Source: Microbacterium telephonicum (GTDB lineage Bacteria > Actinomycetota > Actinomycetes > Actinomycetales > Microbacteriaceae). Taken from it: a stretch of 64,000 bases of DNA. The stretch covers positions 1-64,000 of the forward strand of contig NZ_RCDB01000002.1 in NCBI RefSeq assembly GCF_003651225.1, in the 5' to 3' direction. The notes under the pieces are model-generated. The model was not told the origin of the DNA. It ran no database searches and saw only the letters and a list, made by a program, of their open reading frames with translations. The position numbers and the translations under genes are program-made. Positions 36,110 through 45,414 of the stretch are shown here, one piece after another; positions within the stretch are counted from its first letter, which is position 1; every line of letters starts with the position of its first letter.

Positions 36110-39100
36110 TCAGGATGCGGCGGACAGCGCCTTGACGATGCGCTGCAGCGACACCGGTTCGGCTGTGCCGAGGCGCTGGGCGAACAGGCTCACGCGGTAC
36201 TCCTCCAGCAGCCACCGCGCGTGGACGAGCGCCGGGACGGCATCCTGGCCCAGCGGGATCGTGCCGCCGGCCTCGGTGAACAGCGTCGCGGCGCGTTCGT
36301 ACTCGGTCTGGCGCTGCCGGTCGCGCCCGGGGTTGTCGGCGAGCCCCTGCACGCGCTCGAGGGCGCCCTGCAGGTAGCGGGGCAGGTGGGCGAGGCGGGC
36401 GAGGCCGGTGCGCGAGACGAATCCGGGGGTGACGAGCCCGGCCAGCTGAGCCTTGACGTCGCCCAGGGCCGACAGCAGTGTCATCGAGTTCTGCGCGCGC
36501 ACCGCCTTCTCGACGTCGCGGTGCAGCGTGAGGATGCGGGAGGTCAGCGACACCGCCTGGAACAGGTCGTCGACCACGGCCGCGGCGAAGGCGGCCTGCA
36601 CCCGGGCGAACTGCTCGGCGGTGCGCACGGCGGGCTCGGTGCGGGCGATCACGGCATCGGCCACGGCGACGCGGGCGTCTTCGATGAGCGCCTTCGCCGA
36701 CGGATACGGCGATGCGGCGAGGGCGAGCTTCTCGGGGGCGGTGAGATGGTCGAGCACGTACGCGGCGGGCGTCGGGCTCGACAGCAGCACGAGTCTGCGC
36801 ACCCCGGCGTGGGTGAGTCGCGCCGCACCTTCGGGGGTGGACTCGATGCGCAGCGCGACGCTCGTTCCGTCGTCGACGAGTGCGGGGTAGCCGCGCACGA
36901 CGCCGCCGGCGACCTTCGTGTCGACGACCTCCGGCAGCGTGCCGAGGTCCCACGTGGTGAGCCCCGTGCGCTCGACGACCGCGGCGGATGCCGGCTGTGT
37001 CGATGCTGCGGCGGCCGGCTCCGCCGCGCCGGCCCGGTGGACGCGGGCGGCCGGCGAGGGCGCCTGCAGCGAACGGGCGACGCTGTCGCGGGCACGACCG
37101 GCGAGGCGGGACTGCAGGTCGGCGAGGTCACGGGACGCGCCGAGCACCCTCCCGCGCTGGTCTACGGCGCGGAACGACACGGTGAGGTGGCCGGGCACGC
37201 GTTCGAGGTCGAAGTCGGCCTCCCGCACCGGCTGGTTCGCGACGCGTTGGATGCGGGCGGCCAGCGCCGCGCGCAGCGACTGGGCGGGCAGCCCGTCGGT
37301 GGACTCGGGGCCGTGACCGGCCAACTCCGCACCGAGCTTCGCGGCCCAGTCGGCCGCCGGCACGACGTGGCGGCGGATCGCCTTGGGCAGGGCGCGCAGC
37401 AGCGCGGCGATGAGCTCGTCGCGCATCCCCGGCACCTGCCAGTCGAAGCCGTCGGGTCGCAGCTGGGCGAGCAGCACGAGCGGGACGACGACGCTCACGC
37501 CGTCGTCGTCGGCGCCCGGCTCGAACCGGTAGGCGAGGGAGAGCACTTGATCGCCCTGCTGCCAGCGCGCCGGGAAGTCCCGTTCGTCGGAGCGCGACGA
37601 CGCGTCGACGAGGTCGGCCTCGGTCATGTCCAGCAGCTTCGGGGTGCGTTGCGACGCGCCGCGCCACCACGCCTCGAACGAGCGCACGTCGAACACGTCG
37701 CGGGGCAGGCGGGCGTCGTAGAAGTCGAACACGGCCTGATCGCCGACGAGGATGTCGCGGCGGCGCTCACGCTCTTCGACCCGCTCCAGCCGGCGTCGCA
37801 GGTCGAGGTTGCGTCGCTCGAACGCCGTGAGTCGCTTGTCGAGATGGTGCACGTTCCACTCGCCGTCCACGAGCGCGTGGCGCACGAACAGCTCCCGCGC
37901 GAGCGGCTGGTCGATCCGCGCGAGCTGCACGCGCCGGCGCGGCACGATCTCGACGCCGAACAGCGTCACCTTCTCGGCCGCCACGGCGGCGCCGGCATCC
38001 TTCGACCAGTGCGGGTCGGACAGCGACCGGTGGGCGAGGTCGCCCGCGAGATCTTCGGCCCAGGCGGGATCGATGACGGCGACGGTGCGGGCGAACAGCC
38101 GCGACGTCTCGACCAGCTCGGCGGCCATGACGGCGTCGGGGGTGGCCTTGCGCAGCGCTGAGCCGGGGAACACCGCGAACGAGGCGCCGCGGGCCCCGCG
38201 GTAGACGGGCGGGGGCTTGCGCTTCTGCTCCGCCTTGCCGGAGGACCCCTTGGCGGAGAGGCTGCGCGTGTCGAGCACGCCGATGTGGGAGAGCAGGCCC
38301 GACAGGATCGCGCGGTGCACCGCGTCGGGGTCGGCGGCGCCGTCCGGGGCGGGGACCCGATCGTCGGCGCCACGCGTGAGCTGTCGCAGCTGCCGGTGCA
38401 CGTCGAACCATTCCCGCACGCGCACATAGTTGAGGTGCTCGGTGCGGCACAGGCGCCGGAAGGCGCTCGAGCCGAGCTCGCGCTGCTTCTCCTGCAGGTG
38501 GTTCCACAGGTTCAGCAGGCTCAGGAAATCGCTCGTCGGGTCGGTGAAGCGCGCGTGCAGCCGGTCGGCCTCCTCGCGGCGCTCCTCGGGACGCTCCCGC
38601 ACGTCCTGGATCGACAGCCCCGCGACGATCGCGAGAACGTCGCGCGACACGCCGCGCTCGCGCGCCGCGAGCAGCATCCGGGCGAACCGCGGGTCGATGG
38701 GCAGGCGCGCGATCTCGCGTCCGAGCTTCGTGAGGCGCGGCGACCCGGTGGGGCGATCGACGGCACGCAGCTCGACGAGGAGGTCGAACGCGGCCTTGAC
38801 CCCGCGCGAGTCCGGCCCGGTGAGGAAGGGGAACTCGGTGATGTCGCCGAAGCCGAGGGCGAGCATCTGCAGGATCACCGACGCGAGGGAGGTGCGCAGG
38901 ATCTCCGGCTCGGTGTACTCCGGCCGGCCCGCGAAGTCCTCTTCGGCATAGAGACGGATCGCGATGCCGGGGGAGGTGCGCCCGGCTCGGCCCGAGCGCT
39001 GCTGCGCCGACGCCTGCGAGATCGGCTCGATCGGCAGCCGCTGGATCTTCGAGCGCGCGCTGTAGCGCGAGATGCGGGCGGTGCCGGCGTCGACGACGTA

Positions 39101-40033
39101 GCGGATGCCGGGGACGGTGAGACTCGTCTCGGCCACGTTCGTGGCGAGGATGACGCGGCGACGCACGCCGGCGACCTGCGAGGGCTCGAAGACGCGGTGC
39201 TGCTCGGCGGCGGAGAGCCGGCCGTAGAGGGGCAGCACCTCGGTCGGACGCGCCGCGGAGCGGTACATGCCGCGGACGGCATCCATCGCGTCCCGGATCT
39301 CGGCCTCGCCCGGCAGGAACACGAGAACGTCGCCGTCGGCCTCGCGGTCGAGTTCGCGCAGGGCCGCGAGGAGCGCGTCGATGTCGTCGGCGCTCTCGGC
39401 GTCGGCGGCCGCGGCGCCCGGCCGGTAGCGCACCTCGACCGGGTACGTGCGTCCGGAGACCTCGATGATCGGCGCCGGCACGCCGTCACGGTCGGCGAAG
39501 TGCTTCGCGAAGCTCTCGGGGTCGATCGTGGCCGAGGTGATGATCACCTTCAGGTCGGGGCGCTGCGGGAGGATGCGGGTGAGGTAGCCGAGCAGGAAGT
39601 CGATGTTGAGCGACCGCTCGTGCGCCTCGTCGACGATGATCGTGTCGTACCGGCGCAGGAGCCGGTCGCGGTGGATCTCGTTGAGCAGGATGCCGTCGGT
39701 CAGCAGCGTGACCCGGGTGTCCTGCGACACCTGGTCGGTGAAGCGCACCTTGTAGCCGACGGCCCCGCCGAGGGGCACCCGCATCTCCTGCGCGATGCGC
39801 TCGGATATGGTGCGCGCGGCGATCCGGCGCGGCTGGGTGTGGGCGATCGAGGTGCGGCCGAGTTCGAGGCAGATCTTCGGCAGCTGCGTCGTCTTGCCCG
39901 ACCCGGTGGCACCGGCCACGATCACGACCTGGTGGGAGGCGACCGCGCGGGCGATCTCGTCGCGCGCCGCGCTGACCGGCAGTTCCGGCGGATAGGCGAT
40001 GACCGGGGTGATGCCGATCTCGCGCCCGTCCAT
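36110..40033 (-). CDS. hrpA: DEAH-box ATP-dependent RNA helicase HrpA
   Basis: A 1307-residue protein, the usual length of bacterial HrpA. Motifs in order: Walker A GATGSGKTTQ (~42), TQPRRIAA (Ia), DEAH in IIVDEAHERS (~135), ITSATI (III), TNVAETSLTVPG (V) and QRSGRAGRTSPG (VI). These are followed by the HA2/winged-helix and OB-fold region and the long DUF3418 C-terminal domain. It unwinds structured RNA and in other bacteria resolves stalled or collided ribosomes and mRNA. The ATG at 40033 lies only seven bases downstream of the preceding gene's stop, so it can be read from the phosphatase/kinase cluster upstream; GATAGA at N6 is a poor -10 candidate. Confidence 0.95.
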   Translation of the reverse strand: MDGREIGITPVIAYPPELPVSAARDEIARAVASHQVVIVAGATGSGKTTQLPKICLELGRTSIAHTQPRRIAARTISERIAQEMRVPLGGAVGYKVRFTDQVSQDTRVTLLTDGILLNEIHRDRLLRRYDTIIVDEAHERSLNIDFLLGYLTRILPQRPDLKVIITSATIDPESFAKHFADRDGVPAPIIEVSGRTYPVEVRYRPGAAAADAESADDIDALLAALRELDREADGDVLVFLPGEAEIRDAMDAVRGMYRSAARPTEVLPLYGRLSAAEQHRVFEPSQVAGVRRRVILATNVAETSLTVPGIRYVVDAGTARISRYSARSKIQRLPIEPISQASAQQRSGRAGRTSPGIAIRLYAEEDFAGRPEYTEPEILRTSLASVILQMLALGFGDITEFPFLTGPDSRGVKAAFDLLVELRAVDRPTGSPRLTKLGREIARLPIDPRFARMLLAARERGVSRDVLAIVAGLSIQDVRERPEERREEADRLHARFTDPTSDFLSLLNLWNHLQEKQRELGSSAFRRLCRTEHLNYVRVREWFDVHRQLRQLTRGADDRVPAPDGAADPDAVHRAILSGLLSHIGVLDTRSLSAKGSSGKAEQKRKPPPVYRGARGASFAVFPGSALRKATPDAVMAAELVETSRLFARTVAVIDPAWAEDLAGDLAHRSLSDPHWSKDAGAAVAAEKVTLFGVEIVPRRRVQLARIDQPLARELFVRHALVDGEWNVHHLDKRLTAFERRNLDLRRRLERVEERERRRDILVGDQAVFDFYDARLPRDVFDVRSFEAWWRGASQRTPKLLDMTEADLVDASSRSDERDFPARWQQGDQVLSLAYRFEPGADDDGVSVVVPLVLLAQLRPDGFDWQVPGMRDELIAALLRALPKAIRRHVVPAADWAAKLGAELAGHGPESTDGLPAQSLRAALAARIQRVANQPVREADFDLERVPGHLTVSFRAVDQRGRVLGASRDLADLQSRLAGRARDSVARSLQAPSPAARVHRAGAAEPAAAASTQPASAAVVERTGLTTWDLGTLPEVVDTKVAGGVVRGYPALVDDGTSVALRIESTPEGAARLTHAGVRRLVLLSSPTPAAYVLDHLTAPEKLALAASPYPSAKALIEDARVAVADAVIARTEPAVRTAEQFARVQAAFAAAVVDDLFQAVSLTSRILTLHRDVEKAVRAQNSMTLLSALGDVKAQLAGLVTPGFVSRTGLARLAHLPRYLQGALERVQGLADNPGRDRQRQTEYERAATLFTEAGGTIPLGQDAVPALVHARWLLEEYRVSLFAQRLGTAEPVSLQRIVKALSAAS

Positions 40034-40040
40034 AGGGTCT

Positions 40041-40694
40041 CTATCCTGTCACGAGCACGACGATCAGGGCCGCCGCCGCGATCATCACGGCGGCCGTCGC
40101 GACGATGGCGATCACGGCGCCGGTGCGGTGCCGACGACGGCGTCGGGGCGCGGGCGCCGGCGACGCGGTGTCGGTGACGGGGCGGCGCGGGATCTCGGGA
40201 CCGTCGACGGTGGTGCGCGGTCGGTAGACGACGCTGTCGATGCCGTCGGCTCCCGGCCGGTAGGCGCCGCGCGTCCACGACTCGGCGAGCGGGGGCGGGG
40301 TCGCCGCCGTCGGCAGCGGCGGCCGCGCCGCGACGACCTGCATCGGCTGGGTGCGCGGCGGCGCGGCAGGCGGCTCCGGCGCCGGCGCGGGGGACGCGGA
40401 CGACGCGGACGGCGCGGGGGACGCGGGCTCGACCGTCCCCGCGCGCGGGCGCAGCACGGTGTCGGCGGTCGTCGGATCCGGTTCGGAGTACTCCGCAGCC
40501 GCGCCGCCGGGCGGCTTCGGACGGATGACCGTATCGTGCTCGACAGGCGATTGCCGGCGCCGGAGGACGGTCTCGTCGACCTCGGCCGCCCCCTCATCGG
40601 GCCCGCCGCCGCGCCGGCGCCCGAGGACGGTCTCCTCGTCGGCCGAATCGGCTCCGGACCCGGGCTCGTCCGCACCCCGTCGCTGCGACATCAT
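40041..40694 (-). CDS. Single-pass membrane protein with acidic-Thr-Val-Leu/Ile repeats
   Basis: I do not recognise a named family. The 217-residue protein has a disordered Pro/Ala/Arg-rich cytosolic part and one C-terminal transmembrane helix (~192-215) preceded by a run of Arg. Four short repeats are spaced through the N-terminal third: EETVLGRRR (Thr22), DETVLRRRQ (Thr42), HDTVIRPKP (Thr55) and ADTVLRPRA (Thr79), with a divergent DSVVYRPR at ~153. Acidic-Thr-hydrophobic repeats of this kind look like substrates for the Ser/Thr kinase encoded upstream. The ATG at 40694 overlaps the PP2C gene stop as ATGA, so it is in the kinase/phosphatase operon. In related clusters an FHA protein may occupy this place; no FHA fold is visible here. 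Confidence 0.75.
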   Translation of the reverse strand: MMSQRRGADEPGSGADSADEETVLGRRRGGGPDEGAAEVDETVLRRRQSPVEHDTVIRPKPPGGAAAEYSEPDPTTADTVLRPRAGTVEPASPAPSASSASPAPAPEPPAAPPRTQPMQVVAARPPLPTAATPPPLAESWTRGAYRPGADGIDSVVYRPRTTVDGPEIPRRPVTDTASPAPAPRRRRRHRTGAVIAIVATAAVMIAAAALIVVLVTG

Positions 40695-41515
40695 CGACCT
40701 CCTCGCCGCGCCGAACGCACCGTCGCGACCTCCATCGTCGTCGACTCCGCCGCCGACAGGCCACCCGGCACCTCGTCGAGGCCCGCGTGCACGCCGCCGG
40801 CGACGACGTCGACGACCACGGCGGTGACGTTGTCGCGACCTCCCGCGGCCACGGCCTGCTCGACGAGGGTGCGGGCCGTCTGCGCGGCGGTGCCGCCGAG
40901 GGTGAGTCCGGCGCGCAGCGCCTCGTCGCCGAGTTCGGAGCTCAACCCGTCGGAGCACACCAGCAGCCGCTCGCCCGTGATCACCGGCAGCAGCCAGTAG
41001 TCGGCGGGACTGCGCTCCTCGCCGACCGCGCGCGTGATCACATTGCGTCCCGGATACGTCGACATGTCCTCGCGGGCGAGGGTGCCGGCATCCACCATCT
41101 CCTGCACGACGGAGTGGTCGACCGTCAGTTGCTCGAGGCGGGCATGCAGCAGCCGGTACACCCGGGAGTCGCCGATGTTGACGACGAGCCAGCGCAGCTG
41201 CCCGTCGTGCTCGACGGCGACGACGCCGCTCAGTGTGGAGCCCGCCCCGCGCGCGGTGGTCGCGGCGATGTCGGTGACCGCGGTGTGCGCGGACTGCACG
41301 GTCTGCGCGACCTCGTGCGCGGTGACCTCCCGTCCCACGAGCGGTGCGAAGGCGGTGACGACCGCGGCGCTGGCGCGGTCTCCGGCGTCATGGCCGCCCA
41401 TGCCGTCGGCGACCAGGAACACCGGGTGCCGGGCGAGCACGGCGTCTTCGTTGACCGCGCGGCGCCGGCCCACATCGGTGTGCACGCCGACCGCGACCTG
41501 CACGTTCGCCCTCAC
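40691..41515 (-). CDS. PP2C-family Ser/Thr protein phosphatase
   Basis: A 274-residue PPM/PP2C phosphatase with the full metal-binding set: RRRAVNEDAVLA (N-terminal Asp/Glu), VADGMGGHDAGD, VNIGDSRVYRL, LLVCSDGLSSEL and GRDNVTAVVV. It is cytosolic, with no membrane helix, and resembles PstP/PrpC catalytic domains. It should reverse phosphorylation by the cluster's kinase and perhaps act on the membrane protein encoded next. The GTG at 41515 overlaps the preceding stop as GTGA. The C-terminal ~35 residues beyond the PP2C fold contain Ser/Thr (SAAESTTMEVATV) and may themselves be phosphorylated. Confidence 0.93.
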   Translation of the reverse strand: MRANVQVAVGVHTDVGRRRAVNEDAVLARHPVFLVADGMGGHDAGDRASAAVVTAFAPLVGREVTAHEVAQTVQSAHTAVTDIAATTARGAGSTLSGVVAVEHDGQLRWLVVNIGDSRVYRLLHARLEQLTVDHSVVQEMVDAGTLAREDMSTYPGRNVITRAVGEERSPADYWLLPVITGERLLVCSDGLSSELGDEALRAGLTLGGTAAQTARTLVEQAVAAGGRDNVTAVVVDVVAGGVHAGLDEVPGGLSAAESTTMEVATVRSARRGGR

Positions 41516-44028
41516 GCCGCACCCCCGTCGGGACGGCGCGTCGACCCGCGGCGGGGGCCGCGCGGACGCAGCGAACGCACGGACAGGCGCGCCCGCAGCC
41601 GGCCCCACCGGCCGCGCTCGGCGGCGAACCGGGCGCGCTCGGCGTCGACGATCTGCCAGAACCGGTCGCCGTCGGCATCCGCGGGCGGGGCGACGTCGAA
41701 CACGGAGCGGTCGGCCAGGGTCGCGAGGGTCGTCGCGTTCGCGCCGTCGCCGTAGAGAGCCGCGAGCTCCTGCCGGGTCTGGGACGTCGGCGGGGTGCGG
41801 CCGTGGTCGACTGCGGCGTCGACGAACTCGTCCCACCCGCCGGTCATCCGCAGCGTGACGTCGTCGGCGCCGCGACGGCCGCGGCGGCGCAGGGCCTTCA
41901 GCAGCACGATGAGCAGGAGCGGGCCGATGAGGATCAGCAGGGCCAGCGCCGTGATGCCGCCGACACGCAGCACCGTCCACAGCGCCGTCAGATCGAGCCC
42001 GTCCGCCGACTCGGAGGGTCCGCGCTCGCCCGCGTCGGCGGGATTGGCCTGTCCGGGGAGCACGGTGTCGACGCGGTCGGGGTCGACGACGGTGGGCACT
42101 TCGGGGTCGCGATGCCGGGTGTCCTCGGGGGCGATCGTGTTCTCGTGCTGCGGGGTGACGTCGACCGGGACCCACAGTCCGGTCGCGTCCTGCACCTCGA
42201 TCCACGCCGTCATGTTTCCCCCGCGGCATTCGCCGGCGCGGCAGGCCGGCACCGCGGCGTCGTCGCCCTCGACGAGGCGGGCGCCCATCACGATGCGGGC
42301 GTCGAAGCCCAGCCGGTCGGCGATCATCGCCGCGGCGGCGGCGAACTGCTCGTCGTCGCCGACGGCCGCCACCAGCTGCGCGTCGTCGTCGCCGCCCACG
42401 TCGTTCTGGCGCTGCAGCAGCGCCGTGAACAGGTCGTCGATGCGCCCGGTCGAGTGGCCGGCGCGGCTCGGTTCGAACACGGCGGCGCCGACGTCGGCGC
42501 GCCACGACGCCGCACCCGTCTCGCTCAGGGAGTGACTCAGGTACCCGCGGGCGCGCAGCCGCTCGATGAGCTCGGCCAGGCCCGCCCCGCCCGTGGGCAC
42601 GTCCTGCGCGTCCATCCACTCCACGAGGCTCGCCGGAACCAGCGCGTCGGGCAGTTGCGGACGCTCGCGCCCCGGGGTGAGTGCGCCGACGGCGGGGAGG
42701 CTCGATTCGACCGCCCCTTCCTGCACGTACGCGTCGCCGCCGGTCAACCCGGCGCCGGAGAGCTCCACCCCCGAACGTGCGGCGGCGTTGTAGAAGAAGC
42801 CGTCGGCGAGGGTCGGCGCCGCGCCGCCGGCGAAGTCGATGCGCGTGAGCGACCCGACGGTGGGCACCCAGACGCCGCGGTACCCCTCGATTTCGATGCG
42901 GGCCTCGACCGCCGTCGTGTCGCGGGGTGCCGCCAGGCGCGACGGAACGCGCACGAAGGCGGTCGTCTGGTCGGCGGCATCCGCGGCGGGGTCGGTCACC
43001 CGCGCCACCTGACCGTCGTAGAACGACATCGTCGCCACGCGCACGCGCTCGACCGCCGCGTCGGCGGTCACCCGGAACAGGACGCTGTCGTACCGGTCGT
43101 CGTCGAAGTACGAGCGGTACTGCGACAGCGGGCTGAGCTCCTGCTGCAGCTGCAGGCGGGGGTCGACGGCGGTGCGCAGCACCTCGCGGGGCTGATCGGC
43201 GAGCGCCCACGGTGCCGCGACACCGGCCACCGCGACGGCGGCGACGATCATGCCGGTGGCGATCGCGGCGCGGGCGGCGAGGGCGGATGCGCTGCGACCG
43301 GTCGTGCGGATGCCGGTGGCCGCCTCCGCGGCGCGGATGGCGCGGCGGCGGTCGTCGAGGCTGTGCCAGACGACGTAGCCGAGGGCGAGCAGGATGGAGC
43401 CGGCGCCGATGAGGAGCTCCGCGAGTCCCGGCAGCGCGGCCTCGCCGCCGTCGCCTAGCGGGATCCGCAGCGCGGTGCGCAGCGCGCCGGCGCCGAACAG
43501 CACGCCGTAGGCGGGAAGAAGCAGGGCCAGCAGCGGCGCGAGCACCCACAGGCGCCGGGCGCGCCAGGCGAGCGACAGCGCGGCGACGGGGACGGCGAGC
43601 AGCAGGAGGAAGCTCGGCGCGAGCGTGGTCTGGTACACCCCGAGCGGCAGATCGAGGGTGAGCAGGTCCTTCCACCCCGTCACGGGCGCCGTGACGACGC
43701 CGCGCAGGGCGGTCAGCAGCTGCGGGACGCTGCCCAGCATCGTGGGCGCCGCGAGCGGCACGCCGGCGACGACGTACACGCCGAACGTCGCGAGCGTCAG
43801 CCACCACCCGTTCCACCGCCAGCGCAGGCCCGCCACGGCGAGCGCGTGGGCGAGCACGAACGCGACCCCGGCGACGATCCACAACGCGGGGTCGCGGTAG
43901 AGCGGCCAGATCGCGAGGGCGCCGAGCACGAAGAGTCCGTCGAGGAACAGCGCGCTCACCAGCAGGAACCGCACCGAGGGCCCGGCATCCCGTCGCCCGC
44001 GGCGACGCACCGGCAGCGACCCGGTCAT
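41512..44028 (-). CDS. Transglutaminase-like membrane protein lacking catalytic Cys and His
   Basis: An 838-residue protein with the TgpA/DUF3488 layout: six or more membrane segments in residues ~18-275, an extracytoplasmic region to ~635 with a transglutaminase-like domain at ~480-625, one more membrane helix at ~645-668 and a C-terminal DUF4129-like cytosolic tail. In the transglutaminase core the expected Cys position reads VGDDEQFAAA (Asp559), and the expected His-Ala-Trp reads MTAWIEV (Thr607). Only the Asp of PVDVTP (623) remains. It is therefore probably a non-enzymatic peptide or protein-binding module. It matches Tgm of the bifidobacterial PFNA cluster by position. ATGA and GTGA overlaps tie it to its neighbours. 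Confidence 0.88.
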   Translation of the reverse strand: MTGSLPVRRRGRRDAGPSVRFLLVSALFLDGLFVLGALAIWPLYRDPALWIVAGVAFVLAHALAVAGLRWRWNGWWLTLATFGVYVVAGVPLAAPTMLGSVPQLLTALRGVVTAPVTGWKDLLTLDLPLGVYQTTLAPSFLLLLAVPVAALSLAWRARRLWVLAPLLALLLPAYGVLFGAGALRTALRIPLGDGGEAALPGLAELLIGAGSILLALGYVVWHSLDDRRRAIRAAEAATGIRTTGRSASALAARAAIATGMIVAAVAVAGVAAPWALADQPREVLRTAVDPRLQLQQELSPLSQYRSYFDDDRYDSVLFRVTADAAVERVRVATMSFYDGQVARVTDPAADAADQTTAFVRVPSRLAAPRDTTAVEARIEIEGYRGVWVPTVGSLTRIDFAGGAAPTLADGFFYNAAARSGVELSGAGLTGGDAYVQEGAVESSLPAVGALTPGRERPQLPDALVPASLVEWMDAQDVPTGGAGLAELIERLRARGYLSHSLSETGAASWRADVGAAVFEPSRAGHSTGRIDDLFTALLQRQNDVGGDDDAQLVAAVGDDEQFAAAAAMIADRLGFDARIVMGARLVEGDDAAVPACRAGECRGGNMTAWIEVQDATGLWVPVDVTPQHENTIAPEDTRHRDPEVPTVVDPDRVDTVLPGQANPADAGERGPSESADGLDLTALWTVLRVGGITALALLILIGPLLLIVLLKALRRRGRRGADDVTLRMTGGWDEFVDAAVDHGRTPPTSQTRQELAALYGDGANATTLATLADRSVFDVAPPADADGDRFWQIVDAERARFAAERGRWGRLRARLSVRSLRPRGPRRGSTRRPDGGAA

Positions 44029-45407
44029 GCCTGCGCCCCGCGGGAGAGGAGCTGACGCACGTCGTCGAGCAGCCCGACCGACAGCACGGCCACCGAGCCG
44101 AGTCGGCGCATGCCCGGCTCGGACTCGGGGTTGCACACGATCGCGCACACGGCGACATCCGACGGGAAGGCGAGGGCGGCGGCCTGGATCGCCCGGGCGG
44201 TCTGTGTCGAACCGCACACGAGGAAGGCGATCGAGGCGTCGGGGTGCGTCTCGGCCGCAAGCGAGGTGACGTCGCCGAGCGGACTCACGCGCGGTCCGAC
44301 CTCCACGCCGGACAGGTCGTCGAGCAGGGTGCGCGCGCTGATGGTGGTCAGCTCCCGGGAGGTGCGCACGGCCGCGCGCGCGAACTCGGGGATCGGGGCG
44401 CCGATCACGACGTCGACGTCGCGCCCGTCGCGGATGCCGCGCACACCGATCGAGGCGGCGGTGCTGACCGCGAGCTCGAACTCCTCCTCGCTCGCGTACT
44501 CGTGCTCGGCCGTGGCCAGCGCGACGACCATGCGGGAGCGGCGCGTCTCCTCGTACTGGCGCACCATGAGGGTGCCGGTCTTCGCGGTGGACTTCCAATG
44601 CACCTGCCGCTGGGCGTCGCCGGGCACGTACTCGCGGATCGCGTGGAACGAGATGTCGGCGTCGACGACGGTGCGCGACGCGCTGCCCTCGAGGTCGCGG
44701 ATGAAGCCGGCGCTCGTCGAACGCAGGGCGGTCGTGACGGGGTGCACGTACAGGGTGTGCACGTCCTCCCACGTCGCCTCGCGGCGCAGGATCCCGAGCG
44801 GATCGCCGCGGACGGTGCGCGCGGGGCCGACCTGGATGACGCCGCGCCGGTGCGTGGGGACGACGACCTGCTCCTCGTGGCGGTGGCCGTGGCGCAGGAT
44901 CGGCACGTAGACGTCGACGAGTCCCTCGCCGACCGGGATGTCGATGCGTCCGGGCAGCGCGATGCCGCGGCCGCGGTTGACGACGCTCAGGATGCCGGCC
45001 ACCTGGGTGCCGGCCACGACCCGGTCGTGCCCGAGGGTGAGGTCGACGTCGTACGAGCGCGCGCTGAACAGGAACGGCACCGACAGCACCAGCAGGACGG
45101 CGGCGATGATCCCGGCCGCGACGAACTCGAGCCAGCCGTAGACGAGACCGCACCCGAGACCGACGGTGACGGCGGCGACCAGCAGCCATCCGGCGACCGT
45201 CAGGGTGTGGCGCACCGCCGACCATGCCGCGACCAGTGCCGCGCGCGTCGCCCGCCACCAGCGCACGCCGCGCATCGTCAGCGCCGTCGAGGTGCTCGAG
45301 GTGGCGTAGCGCGTGCGCGTGCGTGTGACGCCCGCGACGCCGGTGTGGCCGGCGGTGCGGGTCAGTCTCAGGTCGGTCGCTGTGTGCAGCGTGCGGTCGG
45401 GCGTCAT
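44025..45407 (-). CDS. DUF58 protein with vWA-like domain
   Basis: A 460-residue protein with two adjacent membrane helices (~70-115; VAGWLLVAAVTVGLGCGL and VAAGIIAAVLLVLSVPFLF). An extracytoplasmic or peripheral beta region follows, then the DUF58 core: FHAIREYVPGDAQRQVHWKSTAKTG (~255-280) is the signature of the family. The N-terminal ~60 residues are polar and rich in Thr/Arg. DUF58 proteins pair with MoxR ATPases, as here, and are thought to assemble or mature membrane complexes. The ATG at 45407 lies seven bases after the moxR stop. Confidence 0.9.
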   Translation of the reverse strand: MTPDRTLHTATDLRLTRTAGHTGVAGVTRTRTRYATSSTSTALTMRGVRWWRATRAALVAAWSAVRHTLTVAGWLLVAAVTVGLGCGLVYGWLEFVAAGIIAAVLLVLSVPFLFSARSYDVDLTLGHDRVVAGTQVAGILSVVNRGRGIALPGRIDIPVGEGLVDVYVPILRHGHRHEEQVVVPTHRRGVIQVGPARTVRGDPLGILRREATWEDVHTLYVHPVTTALRSTSAGFIRDLEGSASRTVVDADISFHAIREYVPGDAQRQVHWKSTAKTGTLMVRQYEETRRSRMVVALATAEHEYASEEEFELAVSTAASIGVRGIRDGRDVDVVIGAPIPEFARAAVRTSRELTTISARTLLDDLSGVEVGPRVSPLGDVTSLAAETHPDASIAFLVCGSTQTARAIQAAALAFPSDVAVCAIVCNPESEPGMRRLGSVAVLSVGLLDDVRQLLSRGAQA

Positions 45408-45414
45408 CCGGTGG

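Noticed and set aside
33701..38161. A 1486-codon open frame on the plus strand
   Set aside because: It runs antisense to the LacI, oxidoreductase and hrpA genes. It is Arg/Gly/Val-rich, with no domain, and arises from the lack of stop codons opposite high-GC coding sequence.
40034..40045. GATAGA as a leaderless promoter for hrpA
   Set aside because: It does not match TANNNT and the preceding gene ends seven bases away, so read-through is simpler.
40041..40694. FHA-domain protein
   Set aside because: Expected by analogy with kinase/PP2C clusters, but no FHA strands or GRxxxN motif are present; the sequence is disordered plus one membrane helix.
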